Assembly (NCBI GenBank): GCA_937924855.1
Contig: CALEYQ010000075.1
Coordinates: 1 to 23,973, forward strand
Source: an uncultured Bacteroidota bacterium
Lineage (GTDB): Bacteria; Bacteroidota; Bacteroidia; JADZBD01
DNA: 23,973 nt
Direction: 5' to 3'
The notes below the pieces were generated by a model, which had not been told where the DNA came from, searched no databases, and saw only the letters and a list, made by a program, of their open reading frames with translations. Both the position numbers and the translations under genes were made by a program. Shown here piece after piece: positions 14,900-23,279 of the stretch. Position 1 is the first letter of the stretch. Each line of letters opens with the position of its first letter.

Positions 14900-15466
14900 T
14901 CCCTTGTCTTCTTTCTTTTTTTCTATGACCTGATAAAGTTGAGAGGGTGTAAGTCCCCGCCAGTTTATTTCGTCCAAGTCCTCATTGTTTTCCAACACTT
15001 CAGATAAGCCGGTTTTATAAAACTCATGAACCACATGAGGGAGAAATCCAATGCAGGTAATCCAGCCGTTTTTTTCGGCTAATTCTTCTTTCCACTCCAT
15101 GTAATATTCGTCATCGCCAAAATGGAAATTAAGGACATTTTCCCCGATCAGAACAAATTTGAATATTCCATACGACATTAGTTTTTCGCAAATTTCTCTT
15201 TTGAAAATCATGATGTCGTTCCCTATACAGTCGTTCCATTCGCCAATCAATTCAATAATGCAAAAACCCTCCTCGTAATCGGCAAAAAGAATCTTCAGGT
15301 AAAGGGTTTGGGAGCCCATACAATCCCATTGGGGGTGTATGAAATAATTGTAAACCTGATGCGAAAACTCAAATTCGCTGTATTCCTGTTCAAAAAAAGG
15401 CGAATTTTCATCTTCCTCAGCCGCGTAAATGTGGCGCCAGTTGAAGTGTGGCTCTATATCATGCAT
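14879..15466 (-). CDS. Unrecognised acidic protein downstream of murQ
   Basis: 195 residues, not recognised as a named family. Start ATG 15466, 16 bases after the murQ stop, so likely co-transcribed. The sequence is acidic and rich in aromatic residues: HFNWRHIYAAEEDENSPFF at the start, WDCMGSQTLYLKILFADYEEGFCIIELIGEW in the middle, and HFGDDEYYMEWKEEL near residue 120. No signal peptide or membrane segment is visible, so it should be cytoplasmic. The 3' end overlaps the convergent NUDIX gene by 21 bases. It reads as a conserved, folded protein rather than a random frame. Its place after murQ suggests a link to cell-wall recycling or simply an operon neighbour. Confidence 0.8.
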   Translation of the reverse strand: MHDIEPHFNWRHIYAAEEDENSPFFEQEYSEFEFSHQVYNYFIHPQWDCMGSQTLYLKILFADYEEGFCIIELIGEWNDCIGNDIMIFKREICEKLMSYGIFKFVLIGENVLNFHFGDDEYYMEWKEELAEKNGWITCIGFLPHVVHEFYKTGLSEVLENNEDLDEINWRGLTPSQLYQVIEKKKEDKGLISLHE

Positions 15467-15482
15467 AGTAACATTTTACGCA

Positions 15483-16316
15483 TTATTTAGAAAATTGTTG
15501 TAACACCTTACGAACGCTTTTATGTTTTAGCAGAAGCCGGCGGGCTTCCCCGGAGCTGAGACTTGTTTTTTCCAATATCATTCTGACTCCCCGCTCGATG
15601 AGTTTGTTGTTGGTGAGTTGCATGTCCACCATTTTGTTGCCCAAAACCCTTCCGGCTTTTATCATTAGGGTCGTGGAAATCATATTTAAAACCAGTTTTT
15701 GTGCTGTTCCGGCCTTCATGCGGGTGCTGCCGGTAAGAAATTCAGGTCCCGTTTCAATACATATTGGGTACTTTGAATATTTTAAAATTTCAGCCCCGGG
15801 ATTTGATGTTATACAGGCGGTGGGAACCCCTTTTTTTTGAAATTCTTTTAAGGCTCCTACGGTAAATGGAGTACTTCCCGATGCGGCAATGCCAATAATG
15901 AGATCTTTTTTATTTACCCGGTATTTTTTCAGTTCTTTTATCGCTCCCTTCGGGTCATCTTCCGCAAATTCCACGGCTTTCCTTATCGCCTTGTCGCCCC
16001 CTGCAATAATGCCGTGAATGATTCCGGGTTCCAACCCAAATGTGGGAAGAAGTTCAGAGGCATCTAAAATTCCCAGCCGTCCGCTCGTGCCCGCTCCCAG
16101 ATAAAAAATACGGCCTCCCTGTTCAAGGGTTTTTAATCCGGCAGAAACCAGTTTTTCTATAGCAGGTAACTTTTTCCGGATAGCAGGAGCTACTTTGTGG
16201 TCTTCGCGGTTAATTCCGGCCAATAAATTTTTGATGCTTTTTGATTCCAGTTTTTGGAACCGGCTGTCTTTTTCAGTATCCCTTACTGGGATGGCGGTTT
16301 TTTTTTTTTTTATCAT
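15483..16316 (-). CDS. murQ: N-acetylmuramic acid 6-phosphate etherase
   Basis: 277 residues, slightly shorter than the E. coli enzyme. MurQ removes the lactyl ether of MurNAc-6-P to give GlcNAc-6-P and D-lactate in peptidoglycan recycling. The SIS domain signature GAGTSGRLGILDASELLPTFG (74-94) includes E88, equivalent to the catalytic glutamate, and AVEFAEDDPKGA (114-125) supplies the second acidic residue. GIAASGSTPFTVGAL (142-156) and TGSTRMKAGTAQKLVLNMIST (195-215) are the other MurQ marks. The ATG overlaps the upstream E1 stop as ATGA. Codons 2-7 (IKKKKT) contain a run of 14 A, a likely slippage site. Confidence 0.95.
   Translation of the reverse strand: MIKKKKTAIPVRDTEKDSRFQKLESKSIKNLLAGINREDHKVAPAIRKKLPAIEKLVSAGLKTLEQGGRIFYLGAGTSGRLGILDASELLPTFGLEPGIIHGIIAGGDKAIRKAVEFAEDDPKGAIKELKKYRVNKKDLIIGIAASGSTPFTVGALKEFQKKGVPTACITSNPGAEILKYSKYPICIETGPEFLTGSTRMKAGTAQKLVLNMISTTLMIKAGRVLGNKMVDMQLTNNKLIERGVRMILEKTSLSSGEARRLLLKHKSVRKVLQQFSK
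16298..16311 (-). repeat. Homopolymer A14 at the 5' end of murQ
   Basis: Fourteen T in a row on the plus strand (A14 in the coding strand), starting 5 bases after the A of the murQ start codon. A gain or loss of one base would shift the reading frame of the whole gene. Confidence 0.95.
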
Positions 16317-18736
16317 TCAGGAAAGAGGTTCGGATCGGCCTCGTGCATCATTTTCCATACCGCATCAAAAATCATTTCGGTGTTGGGCTTGCTGAAGTAA
16401 TCGCCATCAGTTCCGTAAGCCGGCCTGTGTTCTTCGGCAGTTACGGTAACAGGAGCTGAATCAAGATACCGGAATCCTTCCTGATCCTCCAAAACCTTTT
16501 TCAACATAAAGGCCGATGCACCTCCGGGAACATCTTCATCTACAAAAATAATCCGGTTCGTTTTTTGGAGTGAATTGACAATGATATGGTTTATGTCAAA
16601 AGGAAGCAGGGTTTGAACATCGATGATTTCAACCGCGATGCCAAATGCCTCTAACTGAGTTGCAGCCTCAAGAGCAATCCTGCAGTTTGGTCCGTAGGTT
16701 ACAAGGGTAACATCGGTTCCCGCCTTTATTATTTCAGGTATCCCTAATGGGGTTTTCCAGGCTCCCCAGTTTGAAGGAACGGGTTCTTTTAACCTGTAGG
16801 AATTTAAGGGTTCAATTATGAGTGCAGGTTCATCCGCGCAAAGCAGGGTGTTATAAAATCCTGCTGCTTTGGTCATGTTTCTGGGAACGCAGACATGCAT
16901 GCCTCTGACCGAGTTGATAATCATTCCCATTGGACTTCCGCTATGCCAGATTCCTTCCAGACGATGTCCGCGCGTGCGAATAATAACAGGAGCCTTTTGC
17001 CCGCCCACGGTTCGATAATGAACCGTAGCCAGGTCATCGGTCATGATTTGTATTACATAGGGCAAATAATCCAGGTATTGAATTTCCGCAATGGGTCGTA
17101 AACCCCGCATCGCCAACCCTATTGCCTGTCCAATAATCGTTGCTTCCCGGATTCCCGTATCAAACACACGGATTTCCCCGAATTTTTTTTGCAAACCCTC
17201 CAGTCCCTGATTCACCCCGCCGATTTTTCCTGAGTCTTCTCCAAAAATCATTACCTCGGGATATTTTGAGAGTATGGCATCGAAATTATCTCTTAGAATT
17301 TCCCTTCCGTCACAAACCTGATTTTCTGCAGGGTATTCCGGACTAACCGGTGGAATATTCAGAGCACTTTTTTCGTTTTCGCTGTAGAGGTGGGAATTAT
17401 ATTTTTTTCGGCTGTTTTTTTCGTATTCTTTCAGCCAATCACCAATGGATTTTCTTGCCTCGGGGTTATTGGGCAATTGCCGGAGGATTTTTTTTCCGGT
17501 GCGGATGATCAGGCGTTTTTCGATATCTCCGGATTTCCCGATGCCGGAAACCTGGGCCAATAGTTCTTCGGTTCCGGCGGTATTTCCCAGGGCAGCCTCA
17601 ACACATTTATAAAGATTTGCCGCATCTTCCTTCAACTCCCGGGTGAAATCTTCCCAGGCCGTTTTTTTGGCAGCTTTAACCCGCTCAACGGCTGTTGTTT
17701 GAATTTGCGAAATTTCCGATTCCGAGGCAAGGTTGTTTCGGATTACCCATTCCGACATTTTTTTTATGCAATCGAACTCCTGTTCCCATTCCAACCGCTC
17801 CCTGCTTTTATATCTTTCGTGGGAACCGCTGGTACTGTGGCCCTGAGGTTGGGTCATTTCTTCCACATGCACCAACACGGGGACATGTTCGGTACGGCAT
17901 ATTTCTGCCGCATCTTCATAGGTTTTTATCAAATGAACATAATCCCATCCTCGGGTTTTAAATATTTCATACCCTTTAAATTTCCCGTCGCGCTTAAAAC
18001 CTTTCAGGATTTCGGAAATGCTTTCTTTAGTGGTTTGGTATTTTTTGGGAACCGAGATTCCATGTCCTTTTTTCTTAACGGAATCCAGCATTGGAAACTG
18101 ATTTACTCCGGCTGCATTAATGGTTTCCCAGAAAAGGCCTTCAGAGGTACTGGCATCGCCGATGGTTCCAAAGGCAATTTCATTTCCTTTCCGGCTCAGA
18201 TGCGAAAACTCTATTGTTTGGAGTTGCGCATTGTTCCGGAAAAAATGTGAGGCATACGCCAGACCCAATAAACGGGGCATTTGACTCCCGGTTGGAGAAA
18301 TATCGCTGGATGAATTTTTTAGTTTGGTTAAATCCCGGAAACTGCCGTCAGGATTCAGAAAGCGGGTGCTGTAATGCCCGTTCATCTGGCGTCCTCCGGA
18401 GGATGGCTCTTTTTCAAGGTTGGTGTGAGCATAGAGCTGGGCAAACCATTGTTCAAGCGTTAAGAGCCCGGCCGCAAACATAAAGGTCTGGTCGCGGTAA
18501 TATCCCGATCTGAAATCGCCTTCCTGAAATACTTTTGCCATGGCTATCTGGGCCAGTTCCTTTCCATCCCCGAATATCCCGAATTTCGCTTTGCCGGTTA
18601 AAACTTCTTTCCGGCCCAGCAAACTTGCCTCGCGACTTTCAATAATTATGGCCAGGTCAGTCAGAACTTCCTTTTTTAATTCTTCAAAAGTTAATTCACG
18701 TTCTGTTTTATTCATAACAGCCACTTGGGTTTTCAT
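16313..18736 (-). CDS. Fused alpha/beta E1 of a 2-oxoacid dehydrogenase
   Basis: 807 residues. Thiamine-diphosphate-dependent E1 decarboxylates a 2-oxo acid (2-oxoisovalerate or pyruvate type) and passes the acyl group to E2. The alpha half has GRQMNGHYSTRFLN, the ThDP motif GDASTSEGLFWETINAAG (193-210) and the loop QGHSTSGSHERYKSRERLEW (299-318). The beta half begins near residue 475 and has MIFGEDSGKIGGVNQGLEGL, DTGIREATIIGQAIGLAMRGLRPIAEIQYLDY, PVIIRTRGHRLEGIWHSG and EDVPGGASAFM. The fused form is typical of Bacteroidota, which usually place E2 elsewhere. Start ATG 18736 has AGGAGG 4 bases upstream. One loop reads KKKGHGIS (221-228) where I remember WDD(E/G)YGIS. Stop overlaps murQ. Confidence 0.92.
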   Translation of the reverse strand: MKTQVAVMNKTERELTFEELKKEVLTDLAIIIESREASLLGRKEVLTGKAKFGIFGDGKELAQIAMAKVFQEGDFRSGYYRDQTFMFAAGLLTLEQWFAQLYAHTNLEKEPSSGGRQMNGHYSTRFLNPDGSFRDLTKLKNSSSDISPTGSQMPRLLGLAYASHFFRNNAQLQTIEFSHLSRKGNEIAFGTIGDASTSEGLFWETINAAGVNQFPMLDSVKKKGHGISVPKKYQTTKESISEILKGFKRDGKFKGYEIFKTRGWDYVHLIKTYEDAAEICRTEHVPVLVHVEEMTQPQGHSTSGSHERYKSRERLEWEQEFDCIKKMSEWVIRNNLASESEISQIQTTAVERVKAAKKTAWEDFTRELKEDAANLYKCVEAALGNTAGTEELLAQVSGIGKSGDIEKRLIIRTGKKILRQLPNNPEARKSIGDWLKEYEKNSRKKYNSHLYSENEKSALNIPPVSPEYPAENQVCDGREILRDNFDAILSKYPEVMIFGEDSGKIGGVNQGLEGLQKKFGEIRVFDTGIREATIIGQAIGLAMRGLRPIAEIQYLDYLPYVIQIMTDDLATVHYRTVGGQKAPVIIRTRGHRLEGIWHSGSPMGMIINSVRGMHVCVPRNMTKAAGFYNTLLCADEPALIIEPLNSYRLKEPVPSNWGAWKTPLGIPEIIKAGTDVTLVTYGPNCRIALEAATQLEAFGIAVEIIDVQTLLPFDINHIIVNSLQKTNRIIFVDEDVPGGASAFMLKKVLEDQEGFRYLDSAPVTVTAEEHRPAYGTDGDYFSKPNTEMIFDAVWKMMHEADPNLFPE

Positions 18737-18740
18737 AATT

Positions 18741-18746
18741 CCTCCT
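18741..18746 (-). promoter_or_regulatory. Shine-Dalgarno AGGAGG for the E1 gene
   Basis: Perfect AGGAGG ending 4 bases before ATG 18736. Strong Shine-Dalgarno sites are uncommon in Bacteroidota. It decides in favour of the first ATG over an in-frame ATG seven codons later (18715). Confidence 0.7.
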
Positions 18747-18749
18747 AAG

Positions 18750-18757
18750 CAAATTTA
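18750..18757 (-). promoter_or_regulatory. -7 element TAAATTTG upstream of the E1-murQ operon
   Basis: Exact TAnnTTTG on the minus strand, 13 bases before the ATG and only 3 bases before AGGAGG. If used, the mRNA would begin at or inside the Shine-Dalgarno site. The remaining gap to the glutathione peroxidase stop holds nothing else I can identify. Confidence 0.5.
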
Positions 18758-18797
18758 GTAAACTTTCACAGGGTCAGACGGGTTGCTAATGCTGATT

Positions 18798-19256
18798 TTA
18801 CAGGTGCCTGATGATTTCATCGTCCAGCGGGTGCATGGAGGCGGGGAATTTGGCAATGAGCTGCCCCGATTCATCCGCCAGATACTTGGAAAAGTTCCAT
18901 TCGGGTGGCCCGCCTGATTTTTGAGATGAAAGCCATTTGAAAAGGGGATGGGCATCCTTCCCCGTAACTTTTTCTTTGGCCGAAAGGGGAAAAGTTACCC
19001 CGAAGTTCCTTTCGCAGAATTCCTTGATCGTTTTTTCGTCGCCCGGTTCCTGAGCTCCAAAATCATTGGAGGGCACGCCCAAAACAACAAGCCGGTTCCC
19101 AAACTTTTCATGCAATTCCTGGAGGGGCAGATACTGCGGGGTATAACCGCATTCGGAAGCTGTATTGACTATCAGCATTTTTTTCCCTTTAAAATTTTCC
19201 AGGGGCAGGTCCTTTCCTGTTATTGTTTTTAGTGTAAATTGATGTAGTGTTTCCAT
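18798..19256 (-). CDS. Glutathione peroxidase family thiol peroxidase
   Basis: 152 residues. Reduces hydroperoxides using thiols; bacterial members of this type usually use thioredoxin rather than glutathione. The catalytic set is complete: C36 in NTASECGYTPQY, Q69 in FGAQEPG, W120 and N121 in EWNFSKYL. A second cysteine, C81 in IKEFCERNFG, is placed like the resolving cysteine of thioredoxin-dependent members. The usual CNQ before FG.QEPG reads SND here. No signal peptide, so cytoplasmic. ATG 19256. A one-mismatch -7 element (CTACTTTG) is upstream. Stands as its own unit between E1 and the divergent YkgJ gene. Confidence 0.92.
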   Translation of the reverse strand: METLHQFTLKTITGKDLPLENFKGKKMLIVNTASECGYTPQYLPLQELHEKFGNRLVVLGVPSNDFGAQEPGDEKTIKEFCERNFGVTFPLSAKEKVTGKDAHPLFKWLSSQKSGGPPEWNFSKYLADESGQLIAKFPASMHPLDDEIIRHL

Positions 19257-19336
19257 AGGTTTGAAGGTTCAAAGTAGTACTTTTATTTTTTTTGATGACC
19301 CAAACAGGTTTTTTTTAATTAACAATTTTTTAAGGA

Positions 19337-19819
19337 GTGAACCCCGATGAAATTCGTAAGGCGGGCGAGGGAAAATACCCGCATAACGCCGGGCTGGTAA
19401 AAAAGCTAAAAAAAAAGCCTCCGGCAAATCTGGATACTGAAATCGCAGGTCTTGAAGAAGAGGAATTTGCTGTTTTCTCCTGTTTATCATGTGCCAATTG
19501 TTGCAAAACAACTTCTCCCATCTTTTATGAAACCGATATCACCCGCCTATCCCGCGCCCTTCGAATGAAACCCGGTGAGGTGGTAGAAAAATTTTTAAAA
19601 ATCGATGGGGATGGGGATTATGTATTGAAAGGGAGTCCCTGTGTTTTCCTGGCGGAAGATAATTCCTGTGTTGTTTACGAAGCCCGGCCAGCTGCCTGCC
19701 GTGAATACCCTCATCTCAACCGGAAGAAAATGTATCAGGTGCTGGATCTGGCCCTGAAGAACTCGCTGATTTGTCCGGTTGTTCAGAAAGTGTTTGACAA
19801 GCTCCGTAAAATTTACTAA
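19337..19819 (+). CDS. YkgJ-family cysteine-cluster protein
   Basis: 160 residues. Putative zinc or iron-sulfur binding protein of unknown function, widespread in Bacteroidota. Cysteines C49, C52, C55 and C56 form the CxxCxxCC cluster in SCLSCANCCKTTSPIF; C102 (SPCVFL), C111, C121 (RPAACREYPHLNRKKMY) and C146 complete the set. Start is GTG at 19337: an in-frame TAA lies at 19331 and no ATG occurs before the cluster; MNPDEIRKA fits the family start. AAGGA lies directly against the GTG, too close for a normal Shine-Dalgarno. Followed 22 bases later by the Asp-box T9SS protein. Confidence 0.88.
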   Translation: MNPDEIRKAGEGKYPHNAGLVKKLKKKPPANLDTEIAGLEEEEFAVFSCLSCANCCKTTSPIFYETDITRLSRALRMKPGEVVEKFLKIDGDGDYVLKGSPCVFLAEDNSCVVYEARPAACREYPHLNRKKMYQVLDLALKNSLICPVVQKVFDKLRKIY

Positions 19820-19841
19820 TCTAGTTCCAAATATTATTCCC

Positions 19842-22619
19842 ATGCCTCGTCTTTCGCTTTCACTACCGCTTGTTTTATCGGGTTTATTCCTGGCCCTTAT
19901 TATTGCATTGAATTTCCCCTTTTCAGTTCCCGAACAAAAAGCATCCGGAGCTTCCTCCGACATTATGGGAAGGGCTGAGTATGAACTTACCCTGTTGAAA
20001 GATCCTGAAACGGGAAAAATTCCTGCAGGAGTTCGGAAAATGGAACTTGAATATGCGAACACCCTTCCCAATGATCTTTCCCAACAGGCCCGTGTGAGTG
20101 GCCTTCCTCCTGTTTGGTCTCCCAGAGGACCCTGGAATGTGGGAGGCAGAACCCGGGGATTTTGTATTGATGCTTCCAATGAGAATGTGTTTCTTGCGGG
20201 AACCTGTGCCGGTGGTATCTGGAAATCTCAAAATCAGGGACAAACATGGACGCGGGTAACGGGAAATAATCATGCTTATGCTGTTTCCGCGCTGATTCAG
20301 GATAAAAGAGCAGGGCATACTTCCAAATGGTATTATGCAACCGGCGAAGGCTATGGAGCTTCACCATCGGGAACGGGTGCTTATTACCTTGGGAACGGTA
20401 TTTATAAATCCACCGATGGGGGAAATACCTGGAATTCTCTCAGCGTAACGGCAACAAATACCCCTCACTCTTTCGAAAGCGGCTGGGATATTATCTGGAA
20501 TTTGGCCATGGACTACTCCAATACCACCCAGGACGAAATTTATGCCGCACGGTACGGAGGAATCAGCAGATCGGTTGATGGAGGACAAACCTGGGCCACC
20601 GTTAGAGGAGGTAATCCGAATTGTTATTTTTCCGACGTGGCAGTAAACTCCAATGGTGTGGTTTATGCCACTATGAGCGATGACGGAATTCATAAAGGCA
20701 TTTGGAGAAGTCCGGATGGTACGACATGGACCAAAATCAATCCGCCTGGATTTCCTGCATCTTACAGAAGGCTTGTGATTGGCATTGCACCCGGTGATGA
20801 AAATCAGGTTTGGTTCCTCGGTTATACGCCCGGTTTCGGACAACCCGACACAAATTTTGTGGGTAATGTGGAGTGGAACAGCCTCTGGAAATACAAATAC
20901 CTTTCCGGAAATGGCGACAGTGCCGGCGGATATTGGGAAGATCACTCCCAGTTTCTTCCCACCACGGGTGGGCCCTTTGATAAATTTTCTTCTCAGGGTT
21001 CTTACAATCTGGTGGTAAAAGTTCATCCCACAGATACCAATATTGTCTTTATCGGTGGAACGAATTTGTACAGGTCGGATGACGGCTTTTCTTCTTTGAA
21101 CAATACCGCCTTTATTGGTGGGTATCAGCAAGGAGCAAGCCTGCCCATCGTAAATATGTACCAGGACCACCATCCCGATCAACATGTGCTTGAATTTCTT
21201 CCTTCCAATAATCAGGTAATGTTTTGTGCCAACGACGGAGGAATTTTCCGCACAAATAATTCCCTGGCTTCACAGGTATCCTGGATCCCACTCAATAACG
21301 GCTACCTTACCTCCATGTTTTATACTGTGGCTATTGATCACGCCACACCGGGAAATCAGGTAATTGTAGGTGGGACACAGGATAACGGTTCCTGGTTTAC
21401 GAATAATAATAATCTGACAAGCCCCTGGTCAACGCCCCGCGGAGGTGACGGTTCATACTGCGCTATTGCCGACAACAGATCTATGTATTACCTGTCAATC
21501 CAAAACGGAAAAATGATGAAGGCCGATCTCGATGCGAATGGAAATGTTCTTCAATATGCACGCATCGATCCCATCGGAGGCACGGGATATTTGTTTATCA
21601 ATCCCTATACCCTGGATCCCAATAACAATCATAAAATGTATCTGGCGGCCGGTAAATACCTGTGGAGGAACGATAGCCTGGGAGGTATTCCCCTTATCAA
21701 TAACTGGGATACCATCAGCACAAACTGGGTACGATTTACCGATAGTGTTTCCCAGGTAAACACTAAAATTTCTTCGGTTCATGCCTGTAAAGCACCCGCC
21801 AACAGAGTTTATTTCGGAACCACTTCCCGAAAATTATACCGGATTGATAATGCCCATGTGGGTAATCCAACGAAAACCGACATTACCTCAACCAGCACTA
21901 CATCAGCTTTTCCCAACGGAAATATCAGTTGCATTGCCACCAACCCAAATAATGGAGACGAGATGCTGGTTACTTTCTCAAATTATAATGTTAAGAGTAT
22001 TTTTTACCATTCCGGTGGCGGATTGCCCACAAATGCCTGGGTTGATGTGGGAGGGAATCTTGACGGATCGGGAGGCAGCGGCCCTTCGGTAAGGTGGGCG
22101 GCCATTATTCCTGTTTCCGACGGGAAAATTTATATGGTGGCTACCAGTACGGGCGTTTATGCTACCGATACTTTAATGGGTTCAAATACAATTTGGGTGC
22201 AGCAGGCCACTTCAACAATCGGAAACGCCATTTGTACTATGATCGATTACCGCCTTTCCGACGGATTGGTTGTTGTGGCGACTCATTCTTTTGGAGTGTA
22301 TTCCACCCATCTTACTGCGGTTTCAGATATTGTATCCGTTTCGCCCCGCGGAAAAGACATCCCGGGCGAAGAGATTTCAGTTTTTCCGAATCCGGTGTTT
22401 GAAAAACTTAATCTCGAAATCAGACTTGCAAATTCCGAGACGGGTAAAGTGCGGATTTGGAGCCTGAGAGGCGAACTGGTTTTTGAGTCGGGAAAGGAAC
22501 AGCTTGTTCCGGGGGTAAATTCAAGGGTGTTTTCAATTCCTGTTTTAAGTCCTGGAGTTTATATGCTCGACTGGAATGGAAGGATTTCCCGAAAAATACT
22601 TGTTTCCGGTTCGCATTAA
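19842..22619 (+). CDS. Large secreted Asp-box (BNR) repeat protein with T9SS sorting domain
   Basis: 925 residues from ATG 19842; a TTG start at 19779 would lie inside the YkgJ gene. An N-terminal hydrophobic segment (LSLPLVLSGLFLALIIALNF) is the signal. A propeller of the sialidase/Vps10 kind follows: WSPRGPWNVGGRTRGFCID, then Asp-boxes SQNQGQTW (about 20226-20249), STDGGNTW (about 20409-20432), SVDGGQTW (about 20572-20595) and SPDGTTW (about 20713). Similar proteins are called glycosyl hydrolase or exo-alpha-sialidase, but no sialidase active-site set is visible, so a binding or structural surface role is equally likely. The last about 80 residues (ISVFPNPVFEKLNLEIRL, LSPGVYMLDW, SRKILVSG) are a type A T9SS sorting domain, so it is exported to the surface. 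Confidence 0.9.
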   Translation: MPRLSLSLPLVLSGLFLALIIALNFPFSVPEQKASGASSDIMGRAEYELTLLKDPETGKIPAGVRKMELEYANTLPNDLSQQARVSGLPPVWSPRGPWNVGGRTRGFCIDASNENVFLAGTCAGGIWKSQNQGQTWTRVTGNNHAYAVSALIQDKRAGHTSKWYYATGEGYGASPSGTGAYYLGNGIYKSTDGGNTWNSLSVTATNTPHSFESGWDIIWNLAMDYSNTTQDEIYAARYGGISRSVDGGQTWATVRGGNPNCYFSDVAVNSNGVVYATMSDDGIHKGIWRSPDGTTWTKINPPGFPASYRRLVIGIAPGDENQVWFLGYTPGFGQPDTNFVGNVEWNSLWKYKYLSGNGDSAGGYWEDHSQFLPTTGGPFDKFSSQGSYNLVVKVHPTDTNIVFIGGTNLYRSDDGFSSLNNTAFIGGYQQGASLPIVNMYQDHHPDQHVLEFLPSNNQVMFCANDGGIFRTNNSLASQVSWIPLNNGYLTSMFYTVAIDHATPGNQVIVGGTQDNGSWFTNNNNLTSPWSTPRGGDGSYCAIADNRSMYYLSIQNGKMMKADLDANGNVLQYARIDPIGGTGYLFINPYTLDPNNNHKMYLAAGKYLWRNDSLGGIPLINNWDTISTNWVRFTDSVSQVNTKISSVHACKAPANRVYFGTTSRKLYRIDNAHVGNPTKTDITSTSTTSAFPNGNISCIATNPNNGDEMLVTFSNYNVKSIFYHSGGGLPTNAWVDVGGNLDGSGGSGPSVRWAAIIPVSDGKIYMVATSTGVYATDTLMGSNTIWVQQATSTIGNAICTMIDYRLSDGLVVVATHSFGVYSTHLTAVSDIVSVSPRGKDIPGEEISVFPNPVFEKLNLEIRLANSETGKVRIWSLRGELVFESGKEQLVPGVNSRVFSIPVLSPGVYMLDWNGRISRKILVSGSH

Positions 22620-22675
22620 CAATCGCCGGTTAGTAAACGACTTAAGGGTTTGATTTTTCGGGTGGAGCTAAACTT

Positions 22676-22683
22676 TAGTTTTG
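22676..22683 (+). promoter_or_regulatory. -7 element TAGTTTTG directly before the UPF0316 start
   Basis: Exact TAnnTTTG, 4 bases before ATG 22688 (TAGTTTTG-CCTG-ATG), with TTTG at 22649-22652 as a -33 candidate at 23-base spacing. Transcription would start at the start codon, implying a leaderless mRNA. Confidence 0.6.
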
Positions 22684-22687
22684 CCTG

Positions 22688-23278
22688 ATGGATTTATTTT
22701 CCGATTTCGATGTTTACGGGAATGTAATTTTACCCCTGATCATTTTTTTTTCGCGTTTGTTTGATGTAACGCTGGGAACCATCCGGCATGTTTTTATAGC
22801 CCGTGGATTCAGGAAACTGGTTCCTTTCCTGGGTTTTTTTGAAGTGCTTATCTGGATTGTTGTTGTGAGACAGGTTATGAGTGGTGTTTCCGGCTGGCCC
22901 TCTTACATTGCCTGGGCCGGAGGATTTGCTGCCGGTAGTTATGTGGGTTTGTTCATTGAGGAAAAGCTGGCTCTCGGAATGCAAATCCTGCGTATCGTTA
23001 CCCATCAGGATACCACCGCTCTTGAGGTTGCCCTGAGAAATGCCAATCACGGAGTCACCGTTATCAATGGCTCAGGATCTCAGGGTCCTGTGCGGATTAT
23101 TTTTATGGTATTGAACCGGGACGATATCCGCGAGGTGGAAAAATTAATTTTTCTGCATAATCCTTCTGCTTTTTATTCCCTGGAAGATGTAAAAGATGCC
23201 AGTCGGGGTGTTTTCCGGTCGCGCGAGGAAAGAAAACTGGCCATCCGGAGGCTGTTTCCAATCAGGAAAGGAAAATAA
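22688..23278 (+). CDS. UPF0316/DUF2179 membrane protein
   Basis: 196 residues. The N-terminal part has about three membrane segments with the DUF5698 marks LPLIIFFSRLFDVTLGTIRHVFIARG and FEVLIWIVVVRQV, and YIAWAGGFAAGSYVGLFIEEKLALG. The C-terminal about 90 residues form the DUF2179 domain, which often binds small molecules in related proteins: TTALEVALRNANHGVTVINGSGSQGPVRIIFMVLNRDDIREVEKLI and FYSLEDVKDASRGVF. It should be an inner-membrane protein with a cytoplasmic sensing domain; function unknown. Convergent with the next gene, with one base between stop codons. Confidence 0.9.
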   Translation: MDLFSDFDVYGNVILPLIIFFSRLFDVTLGTIRHVFIARGFRKLVPFLGFFEVLIWIVVVRQVMSGVSGWPSYIAWAGGFAAGSYVGLFIEEKLALGMQILRIVTHQDTTALEVALRNANHGVTVINGSGSQGPVRIIFMVLNRDDIREVEKLIFLHNPSAFYSLEDVKDASRGVFRSREERKLAIRRLFPIRKGK

Positions 23279-23279
23279 A

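Noticed and set aside
17699..18250. 183-codon plus-strand open frame
   Set aside because: Antisense to the E1 alpha domain with its ThDP motif; a shadow frame.
20361..21185. 274-codon open frame on the minus strand
   Set aside because: It lies entirely antisense to the Asp-box T9SS protein, whose family sequence is clear; no domain is recognisable.
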